The notes under the pieces were generated by a model. The model worked only from the letters and a program-made list of their open reading frames with translations. It ran no database searches and was not told the origin of the DNA. Positions 55,437 to 64,000 of a stretch of DNA of 64,000 nucleotides are shown piece by piece; the stretch's first letter is position 1; each line of letters opens with the position of its first letter. A program made the position numbers and the translations under genes. The DNA is taken from the NCBI GenBank assembly GCA_050084515.1, contig CM114274.1:38750001-38814000 (forward strand), in the 5' to 3' direction. Source of the DNA: Blasia pusilla. Its lineage: Eukaryota > Marchantiophyta > Marchantiopsida > Blasiales.

Positions 55437-57022
55437 ATGGAGGATTTGGGTACGCTGAAGGGACCGGGAATCCGCATTGAGTTGTCGAGTGATACGCCTA
55501 TCTTCCGAAGATCCTACAGATACAATAATATGGAGAGGGCTCTGATTCAGAGTAGGAGCCAGGACTTGGTTGGAGCAGGACTAGTGAAGATGTCCCATGG
55601 GGAGTATGCATTAGCCACTAGCATGCCCGCCAAGAAGGATGTGCATGGCAACTGGACGGATAGGCGGATGTGTGGGGATTACCGACCTATCAATCCAAAA
55701 ATGAAGTCCGATAAGTATGCCATGCCCACCCCTGAGGAGATCTTTGATGCGATTGGTCATGTTCATTGGATTTGCGAGCCGGATACCATCAGCTGCCTAT
55801 GAGATTGGAGGACAACCAGAAGACGGCATTTTGGGGCATCGATCTTCACGGGAAGGATTGTTTGTACCAGTGGCGGTTCTTACCATTTGGGTTAAAGAAC
55901 GCCCCAACTGAGTTTCAGAAGGTCATATATAGGATCTTGGCTGGTCTGGATTTTGCTAGGTGTTATATTGATGACATTGTAGTCTTTAGCACCAAAGTTG
56001 AGGACCATGAGCGACATCTAGAGGAGGTGTTTCGACGATTGTAATTACATGGGCTGAAGCTACATCCAAGCAAGTGCAAGTTCATCTATGACCAGATTGA
56101 GTACTTGGGCCATACGATATACCTAGGGGACCTTGGTGTTTAGCAGACGAAGGTCGAGGCTATCTCACGCATTCCACGCCCTACAAATATGAGTCATATT
56201 CGTGCATTTATGGGATTGGCAAACTTCTATCGGCGATACGTCAAGGGATTCAGTTCGATTGCAAAGCTGCTGACCTTGCTGACCAAGGTGGATCACGAGT
56301 GGCACTAGGTGAATGAGCAGGAGCGAGCATTTCAGTTGCTCAAGGACAAGTTGACGTCTGCGCCCATCTTGAGGAGACCAATCAGGGGGCATCCTTTCCA
56401 GTTGCACACAGATTGGAGCATGTTGGGGCTTGGAGCGGTGCTCACCCAACATGATGATGAGGGTAGAGAGTTCGTGATGGCTTACGCTAGCCGCTCAAAC
56501 AACACTGTAGAGGCGAAGTACAACTCGTATGAGGGTGAGGGCTTGGTTGCGGTGTGGGATGTCGCGCATTTCAGGTGTTACTTATTCGGAAATCTCTTTA
56601 CCATCATCACTAATCATCAACTCTTGAAGTGGTTGATGGAGTTCGACAAGCTTACAAGAAAGCTTGCGAGATGGGCTCTGTTGTTGCAAGAGTATGATTT
56701 TCAGGTGGTACATAGACCTGGGATGCTCAACCAGGATGCAGATGGGTTGAGTCCTAACCCATTCGCGAGTCAGCGAGATGCAACTGGAGCTCGATGGCAT
56801 GGAGAGAGTGATGAGGAGTCAATGCCAGGATGGCACACATCAGCCTATTTAGGCATGTTGGCTATGGAGAGCCAGAGTGTGGAGACTTCGATGGCGAAGT
56901 CTAGTGGAGAGTCCTTGGATCTCGAGGCCAATGAGGAGACGACAAGTGGCCGAGATATTCATGATGAGGGAGTAGTCTTGGAGCACCTTTGTACTGGGAG
57001 AGCACACTCTCCCGCTCTCTAG
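55437..57022 (+). pseudogene. Reverse transcriptase and RNase H of A4
   Basis: Reads GPGIRIELSSDTPIFRRSYR, MCGDYRPINPKMK, then in another frame MDLRAGYHQLPM with the first catalytic Asp, PFGLKNAPTEFQ and CYIDDIVVF (YIDD 55964-55975). A stop at 56042-56044 and another near 56140 precede the connection region. RNase H begins around 56395 (QLHTDWSMLGLGAVLTQHDD) and includes ITNHQLLKWL, where the usual catalytic Asp of TD is Asn. A long acidic linker follows. The arrangement equals A1 14775-16143. Confidence 0.85.
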
Positions 57023-57657
57023 CACCCCTTGTGCTAGAGAGCAAGATCGGATCCTACAACGGGCCAGAAGGTTATGTTGGGAGGAGACACATGTTTTTAG
57101 GGTTTGGGAGGATGGCAAAGTACAGGTAGTGCCGCATCCTTCGCAGAGAGCACGACTAGTCCAGCATGCCGGCGAGGAGTTGGGTCACTTTGGGGTAAAG
57201 CGGACGTATAACTTGCTCCAGATTCAGTATTGGTGGCGAGGCATGCAGACTGACGTTCAGTAGTTTGCTGCCATGTGCATGGTGTGTGATCGGGTCCGAG
57301 CATTGTTCAATGCTCCGACTCCACAGTTGCATCTATTACCGATCATGGGCTTATGGTAAAGATGGAGTTTGGATTTTGCAAGACCTTTGCCTTTGACGGA
57401 GCGTCACAGTCGTTATGTGTTGGTGATGGTCAAGCACTTCTCGAAGTGGATCGAGTTGGTTGCATTTCTTGACAAAGAGAGTGAGGGAGTAGCTTATGCC
57501 TTCCTTGACAAAGTGCTCTGTCATTATGGCGCATCGGCTGAGGTGTTGACAGACCAGGTTACCGAGTTTCGCGGTGAGTTCCAATCCTTGTGTGATCAGG
57601 CGCTGATCAACCACCGCACGAATTCTCGAGATCATCCCGAGGTGGATGGATTAGCGG
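57023..57657 (+). pseudogene. Integrase of A4, cut by insertion of B
   Basis: The plus strand reads EELGHFGVKRTYNLL and, after a TAG, MCMVCDRV (HHCC finger), then SLDFARPLPLTERHSRYVLV with the first catalytic Asp and VLTDQVTEFRGEFQ with the second. The reading stops at DHPEVDGLA exactly where the B 5' LTR begins (57658), before the catalytic Glu. The remainder must lie beyond the right end of the window. Confidence 0.85.
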
Positions 57658-58397
57658 TGTCGCGACCCTAAACCAAACGTGAGCTCCAAGATGCGTTCGG
57701 GACAAGTAAAGGCGCGTGGGAAAGCTGATCTTGAGACGCTTCCAACGCACCAAAGATCTCAGAAAATGCATAAGTACAGGCTGAGATATTGGCCGAAAAC
57801 GATTGAGAGAGCAATTGGGTTGAGGGCCAATTGGAGAGGCCCGGGTGTCTTTCCCTAAATGTAGGGGGCCCCCGGAGATCCCTAGAAGTACTAGTAAGGG
57901 GAGTACCTTCTCCGAGATGTCTCGGGAAACGAAACCCCACTTTGGGCGCCAAACAGCGTTTCAGAGGCGAGGATGGAACGGGAGTTTGGCGCGGAAAACC
58001 CAAACCCAAACCTGATCCAAGGGAGTGGACTTTGTACGCCACACTTGGATTCCAACCCGAGATTCACTTCGTGCGAGTCTTGGTGAGGAACTGATTGAAT
58101 GTCCATCGGACAGTTGGAACTGCTAGGCGCAAAACGCCGTTTCAAGTTCCTGAACCGACCAGAAAGTCTGTCCCAAGTCTTTCGAGATTTTGCCCGTGTT
58201 GGAAACCGCGAAACTAGGAAGGTTGAGCTTGAAGAGAGTCCGAGACGAGAACTCGGAAAGTAACCCCACTGATTGATCCAAGACCCGACTAACCGAAGTG
58301 CGTGTTTGGATGCAGATCAGCGTTGAGAGCGTGACCTACTGAACGCACGCTTCCGCAACAAACAAGATTAATGTTCAAGGAGAGTAGGCGCACGACA
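57658..58397 (+). mobile_element. 5' LTR of B
   Basis: 740 bp from TGTCGCGACC to CACGACA. It is about 260 bases shorter than the solo LTR at 20725-21726. The missing part corresponds to sequence near the LTR start that is retained in the 3' LTR (63773-64000), so a deletion occurred in the upstream region, partly between CCAAAC repeats. Confidence 0.9.
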
Positions 58398-58399
58398 CG

Positions 58400-58411
58400 T
58401 GGTATCAGAGC
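58400..58411 (+). promoter_or_regulatory. Primer-binding site of B
   Basis: TGGTATCAGAGC, complementary to the 3' end of initiator methionine tRNA, two bases after the 5' LTR. This is the standard primer site of plant Ty3/gypsy and Ty1/copia elements. Confidence 0.92.
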
Positions 58412-58549
58412 AATTCCTTGATGAGCGTGAACTTGGGGTTGTTGAAGATCTGGACGTTTGGGGAGAACTCAAGGTAGCCGGAAGACTGCGACGCCGAGGA
58501 GGAACGCAAGAGGCGAGGAGGAGATCTGAGAAAAGGCGACGACTCGCAA

Positions 58550-61500
58550 ATGGCGACCAAGGGCGAAGAACCGAGGAAACCGCGAGTCAAAGCAAAGAAG
58601 CCGAGAGACGAATCAATGACGGACCGAGAGCCGGAGGTGGAATTTGCGACTCCCGAAGTGCCGAGTCCCAGACATGAGGATGTTCCAACCGAAAATCTTT
58701 CCGCGGGACCTTCGGGTCCAAACTTAAACAATCCGGCCTTTTATATCCAAATGATGGGATTGATGAAGGTGATGGCGGACCAGATGGCTGAACAGAGCAA
58801 GGTGATATTGGAATTCAAGTCAAATGGAGCCTCTAGTTCTGGCAAGAAGCTTTGTAAGACTAATTTGCCAACGCCATTCATAGGAATGGGGCGTTCTCGG
58901 AAAGTGAGCGAGTTTCTAACGGAAATCGAACTCTATTTCGAAGCGCAAAAGGCAGATGAACAAGACAAGGTGACTATAGCGGTCACGTTTTTGAAGGATC
59001 ACGCTCTCCATTGGTGGACGGCTCACCACAAAGAACATCTAGGTCGTGGGAAAACGTTGAGTTGGGAAGATTTCAAGGAGTTAATTGGGTACCGATTCAC
59101 TCCGGAATATCAGGAGTACCGCGATGGCATGGAGGTGGTGAGGTTGCGCCAGAGTGGATCACTTGGCGCTTATGTGCGAGAGTTTAGTGCGCTCATGAGT
59201 GCACTTTCCACGGATGAACATACTAAAAAGGTGATCTTCCTAAGTGGGCTCAAACCGAGTGCCGAGAAGGCTCTCTTTTGTATGCCTCACATCCCAGAGA
59301 CGTGCGCGGATCTCTTGAGACTAGCCGAGCGGATTGGGGACGATGAAGTCCAACACCCGAAACCCTTTGAGACAAAAAGTTTTTCTAAGTTACTGAAGAA
59401 CAAAGGGACATCCAAGAGGGTTTGGAATGGGGATGAGCGCGACCACGGAGGGTCTCTTGCCCCAGCGGCGAAATGAGTGGAACTCAACGTGAAGCCTAAG
59501 GGGCCGCCGTTTACGAAGTCAACGAATGCCAAAGTGATTTGCTACAATTGTGGCAAACCCGGGCATATGGCTAAGGAATGTGTTAGGCCCAAGGTTAGTA
59601 AACCGAGTATGATTGCGTTTGCCGCTAAGCATTTATCGGAGGGAGATCTAGATACATCTCTACAAGTCACCAAGAGTACGCCCAATTTAGTTAACCTAGG
59701 ATCCAGGATCGCTAATCGCGATGTGATGTTGCTCGTTGATACAGGTGCTTTGCACTCATTCTTGAGTCCGAGAATCGTAAAAACGTTGGGATTGCCAACC
59801 ACCAAGGCGGATGAACCCATTAGGGTAGGATTCGCGGGAGGCAAGTCCCACCAGACTTCAGATCTGGTTTTAGGGCTAGTTGTGAGATGCGGAGTATTTG
59901 AGTTGAAGGAGAATTTTACAGTTTGCGAGATGGACGGTATCGACGGAGTCTTGGGGAACACGTTCTTGGATGCGTATGAGGTGGAACTGAGGCGGAGACC
60001 TTTGAGGTTGAGCATCTTGGTTAACGGCAAACGAACGGATGTCAGATTGGTTTGTGAGGTGCCTAGGAAGACGGAGTTGGTGAACGCCATCACGAGGACG
60101 AGTTTGGCCGAGTTAGAGGAAGGATTCCTTTGCTTGATGAGACGAGTAGAGGATGATGCAAGCGCGAGATGCAGAGATCAAAACTCAGCTTCAAGGGGGA
60201 TCCCTGAAACACTCAAAAGCGTTGTGAAAGAATTTGGAGATGTGTTGACTAAGGAGCTTCCGACTAAGTTGCCACCACATAGGGCGGTTGATCATAAGAT
60301 TGAGGTGATACCAGGATCTCAACCACCTTCAAAGGCACCATATAGGTTGAATCAAGAGGAACTTGCTGAGTTGAAGAAACAGTTGGGTGAACTCCTAGAG
60401 AGGGGTTACATCCGAACCAGCAAGTCACCTTATGGGGCGCCCGTCCTCTTTGTAAAGAAGAAGGATGGGAAGTTGAGACTCTGTGTTGATTATCGGGCGC
60501 TGAATAAAGTGACGATAAGGAATAACTATCCTCTACCGAGGATGGATGACCTCTTTGATCAATTTTCAGGTGCCAAGTATTTCAGCCGGATTGACCCAAA
60601 ATCAGGATATTATCAGATTCGGATTGCCGAAGCGGATGTAGAGAAGACTGTGTGTAGAACGAGATACGGTTCGTTCGAGTTTGTAGTAATGCCTTTCGGT
60701 CTTTGTAATGCGCCTCCGACGTTTACCACTTTGATGAACTCCATCTTTCATAAGGAGACGGATGAGTTTGTGATCATCTATATAGATGACATACTCATCT
60801 ATTCGAAAACACTAGAGGAGCACGCTCGACATTTGAAGACGGTGTTTGAGAAACTTAGGGCGAACAAGCTGTATGCGAATGCGGATAAGAGTGAGTTCGG
60901 TTTGACGAAGATCAAGTTCTTGGGGCATGTGGTTAGTGCGGATGGAGTGAGTCCAGACATGGAGAAGGTAAGCGCAATTGTCGAATGGGAACCTCCTTCC
61001 ACGGTGAAGGGGATGAGAAGGTTCATCGGAGCAGTCTAGTTTTACCGGACATACGTGAAGAACTTTTTGGGCATAGTGAAACCTCTCACGGATTGGACCG
61101 CAAAGTTTGCCAATACTACATGGACCGAGGAAGTGGATAAAGCGTTCAATCGAGTCAAAGAGATCCTCTCGCAGGAACCAGTTCTGAAGCTGCCGGAGTT
61201 TGAACAACCGTTCGAAGTGCACACGGATGCTAGTGATTTCGCGATTGCAGGAATGTTGGTGCAAAAAGGGAGACCTGTAGCATATGAAAGCAAGAAGCTT
61301 AGCGACATCGAAAGGAGATGGCCTACTCATGAGAAAGAGTTGTTTGCGGTGGTTCATTGCTTGAGGAAGTGGCGTCACTATCTGGGACTTCACAGGACTC
61401 GAGTATTCACCGATAATATATCGCTCAAGTATTTTGAGACCCAGGATCGCGTGACGCCAAAACAACTTCGGTGGCATGATACCTTGGCGTTGATGAATGT

Positions 61501-63079
61501 GGAGCTAATCCACAAGCCGGGGAAAGACAATGTCATTCCCGATGCGTTAAGTCGCAGGGATGAGCACATGCCATCGACGACACAAGTGTTGAGAGCAATG
61601 TTCCCTAATGAAACAGACTTGGAAAGAAGGATTCGTGAAGGATACATGAAGGATACGCAAGCGAGGGAGTACCTTGGGAAGTTAAAGCGGGGCGAGAAGG
61701 TGGCCAATCTAAGTTTGAGACACGGCTTGCTAAGGTTTAAGCAGAGCAGGATCTATGTAGGCCAAGGCAAGCTACGGACCAAGGTGTTTGTGGAATGTCA
61801 TGATGGACCTTTGGCGGGACACAAAGGGGAGAAATCCACTCTTGTTGTTTTGTCCAAGAGGTTCTTCTGGCCCAACATGAAGGAAGATGTTGCTCAATAT
61901 GTGAAAACATGCGTGACTTGCCAGGCGAACCGCGTTTCTTATGCGAAGAAACAAGGCTTACTTCATCCTTTGCCAATCCCGGAGGGACCCTTGCAAAGCA
62001 TTAGCATGGATTTCATTACGAGTCTTCCAGAATCTGAGGGATACAACGCTATACGTGTGATAGTTGATCGGTTTAGCAAGTTGGGGAGGTTTGTGCCGAC
62101 GAGAGAGTCTGCGACGGCCTACACGACTTCCCGACTATTCCTGGATGGTTGGTGGCGAGCGCACGGATTGCCTAGGAGCATTGTGTCCGATCGGGACCCG
62201 AAGTTTACCGATGCCTTTTGGAAACATCTATTCAGGAGGTTCTGGACCAAACTCAGCTTTAGTACGGCCTTCCATCCTCAAACGGATGGGCAAACGGAAA
62301 AAGTAAACTCGGTCGTAAACCAATACTTACGGAATTACGTGAGTGCGGACCAAAGAGATTGGGCCAAGTGGTTAAGTATGGCTGAGTATTGTTACAACTC
62401 GACTAAGCATTCTGCAACCAGAGAATCTCTGTTTCTTCTGGCGTATCAAAGAGAACTAGAAGGGCCTCTTGACCTAGCTCTTTCAAAGGGCAATACATCG
62501 ACACACACTCGTCAAGCAACGGCGGAATGTTTGTTAGTGGAAATGCAGGAACGACAAGAGCGAGCGAGAGAAAGTCTCGCCAAGGCTCAACTAAGGTACG
62601 TAAAGCATGCTAACAAAAGTCGGCGTCAAGTGAGTTTCCAAGTTGGGGAACAAGTGTGGTTGAGTGTTAAGAATCTCACTCTTCCGAAGGAATTGTCCGC
62701 AAAATTGTCAACCAAGTATGTTGGACCGTATGTGATCAAGGCAAAGCCGTTTGAGGATGTATACACGTTGGAGCTGCCAAACGAGTTCAAGATTCACCCG
62801 ACTTTCCATGTGTCATTATTGAAGAAGTATCTTCAAGACAATGTGCGTCCGGAGCGAAGGAGGATGTTCAGACCACAACCGGTCATCAGAAATGAGGAAC
62901 CAGAGTTCGAGGTTGAGACCATTCTGCGTTCCAGACGTAGGGCCACCAAGTACGAGTACTTGGTCAAGTGGAAAGACTATCATGTGAAAGAGGCAATTTG
63001 GATTGCGGAGGCGGATCTAGAACATGCGCAAGAAGCATTTCGTGACTTCAGATGGATGCAAGAAAGGCACGTGCGTTAG
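58550..63079 (+). pseudogene. Gag-pol of chromovirus B
   Basis: One reading frame of about 1500 codons from ATG 58550, interrupted only by TGA (59474-59476) and TAG (61037-61039). Order: gag core (LTEIELYFEAQ, ALHWWTAH, FKELIGYRFTPEYQE), zinc knuckle CYNCGKPGHMAKEC just after the TGA, protease LLVDTGALHSF (DTG 59738-59746), reverse transcriptase (LRLCVDYRALNKVTI, SRIDPKSGYYQI, YIDD at 60779-60790), RNase H (VHTDASDFAIAGML, EKELFAVVHCL), integrase (HHCC ending CVTCQANR; catalytic residues in SMDFITSLP, IVSDRDPKF and GQTEKVNSV) and a chromodomain (EFEVETILRSRR, then YEYLVKWKDYHVKEAIW). The chromodomain directs insertion to methylated-histone chromatin. Both stops are explained by C-to-T changes (CGA and CAG). 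Because the TGA lies before the zinc knuckle, it is unlikely to be a normal gag-pol signal. Confidence 0.93.
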
Positions 63080-63758
63080 TACATGGTGAAGCAATGGACA
63101 TAACTTGTGACCGGAAAGCTTGGGCGGATAACCCGTTGTATCTAGAAAGGTTTAGTTGTTGCAATAAAGAAGACATGGATTTGGAGATTCGATGCTTGTA
63201 TTGTAATTTTGAGTTTGGTTTGTGCAAGGCAATGAGTAGTTCTTCATATGCTTAGGATGTAAGTCAAGGAGACCAAACAATGAGTATTTGAGGTGAGAGC
63301 TTGTATTCAGATGAGGCATCTAGATCAGGACCAAGTGTTGAAGTACTAGCATTTGGGCTCGCCCTAACGTCGGTGGGGCAGATGAGTCTATCTTGGGGTT
63401 TGTGGTGATCTCATTCATGTTTCATGACTGAACTTAGTGACGCGCCTAGGTGGAGTACAGGTGACCCAAAAGTAGTACGAGTTGGCGAGGTAGACAGGCG
63501 GTTGTTTACAAATAGTGAGTGAAGTGTTAGGTTGCAGACTTAGTGAGCTTTCTTTGATAGTTAGATTAGTTCAGTAGAACTACTCTAGGCTCATTGGAAA
63601 GAAGAAGCTAATAAGTCTAAGTGCTGCAAGCGACAACCTAAGACTTAAGCCAAAAGAGGAATTGTGGGTTAGCTACCAGAACGCGATTCTGTGTTAAGGG
63701 GTCGGCTTCCCAGAACTTAATATTCATAAGGTTTGCGTTGATGAGGACATCAACCTTC
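63080..63758 (+). other. 3' untranslated region of B
   Basis: Sequence between the chromodomain stop and the purine tract. A 67-codon frame at 63052-63255 overlaps the end of pol and shows no domain. Confidence 0.6.
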
Positions 63759-63772
63759 TAAGGAGGGATGAG
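63759..63772 (+). promoter_or_regulatory. Polypurine tract of B
   Basis: AAGGAGGGATGAG-type purine-rich run directly before the 3' LTR; the usual primer for plus-strand DNA synthesis. Confidence 0.75.
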
Positions 63773-64000
63773 TGCCACGACCCTCATAACCAAACAACAC
63801 CAAATAGGCGCCAAGCGAAACATCAGAACTCAAAGGAACTCACGCTGCGAGGTTTGCGCTTTGGAGAGGCGTTTGGAAGAGTCTCTTGGAAAAGTCTAAG
63901 AGACGAAACGCGGAATAGAGTTGTGCGTTTCATGCGTTAGTGGTCGCGACCAGGAAACCTAGACCAAATGCGAGCCGAGACTTGAGATGAGTTGAGTCTT
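63773..64000 (+). mobile_element. 3' LTR of B, start only
   Basis: Begins TGCCACGACCCTCATAACC and follows the solo LTR at 20725, including the part deleted from the 5' LTR. It is truncated by the end of the window. Confidence 0.88.

Larger units (their letters stand above)
52905..57657 (+). mobile_element. Ty3/gypsy family A, copy A4, encoding a C5-methyltransferase
   Basis: Order on the plus strand: end of gag, protease (DSGA at 53333-53344), C5-cytosine methyltransferase (about 53903-55230), reverse transcriptase (55437-56100), RNase H (to about 56760), linker and integrase (to 57657). The 5' part is missing at the A3 boundary, and the 3' part is displaced beyond the window by insertion of element B at 57658. 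Its protein differs clearly from A1 (a different subfamily), yet the domain order is the same. Confidence 0.85.
57658..64000 (+). mobile_element. Chromovirus (Ty3/gypsy with chromodomain), element B
   Basis: A nearly complete element: 5' LTR (57658-58397), initiator-Met primer site, one long gag-pol frame with two stops (58550-63076), purine tract (63759-63772) and the start of the 3' LTR (63773 onward, cut by the window end). It is inserted in the integrase of A4, so it is the younger element. The expected 5-bp target duplication on the left is AGCGG (57653-57657); the right copy is outside the window. Confidence 0.92.

Noticed and set aside
59474-59476. The TGA in B as a programmed gag-pol readthrough signal
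   Set aside because: It lies before the zinc knuckle, inside gag, and a second nonsense codon of the same C-to-T type occurs in pol.

Overview
The window looks like nuclear DNA of a green-lineage (streptophyte) eukaryote that is dominated by transposable elements. Supporting signs are GT-AG introns, TATA promoters, a chromodomain Ty3/gypsy element with an initiator-Met primer site, a hAT transposase, a Mutator-like transposase with a SWIM zinc finger, and many nested and decayed copies. Retrotransposons carrying a cytosine methyltransferase are known from charophyte algae, so a charophyte or an early land plant fits best. I cannot name the species, and all comparisons here were made by eye.

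Layout. 1-5000: a sparse region with one unknown membrane-protein gene (3755-4648, minus) and a stray LINE 3' end. 5000-10700: small hairpins, a degenerate repeat field and a broken hAT transposase. 11184-36412 (minus): one Ty3/gypsy element of a family I call A (copy A1), about 9 kb of its own sequence swollen to 25 kb by nested insertions. The nested pieces are two LTR-like units of a family I call X, and a 13.6-kb Mutator-like insertion, M (18870-32477), flanked by an 11-bp target duplication. M itself contains a solo LTR of a third family, B. 36413-39600: an AT-rich island with a foldback element. 40697-41932: a second gene of the same unknown membrane-protein family. 43051-45980: a LINE with a restriction-like endonuclease. 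46283-48640: small repeats and a decayed B-type LTR. 48640-52904 (minus): copy A3, 3' truncated. 52905-57657 (plus): copy A4. 57658-64000 (plus): chromovirus B, inserted into the integrase of A4 and running off the window.

Two unrelated mobile elements each carry a DNA methyltransferase-like gene. Family A has a C5-cytosine methyltransferase domain between protease and reverse transcriptase (motifs I, IV, VI, VIII and IX/X readable in A4; IV, VI and VIII in A1) and a PHD finger at the end of the polyprotein, so a mark writer and a possible chromatin reader sit in one element. Element M carries, divergent from its transposase, a spliced gene with a ParB/sulfiredoxin-type DGNHR motif followed by a beta-class N4/N6 methyltransferase-like region. 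Element M also holds dozens of copies of a roughly 27-bp perfect palindrome, some in the introns of that gene, which I did not see elsewhere in the window. All these coding regions are damaged. Many of the nonsense codons that can be compared are explained by C-to-T (or the complementary G-to-A) changes, as expected for long-methylated DNA.
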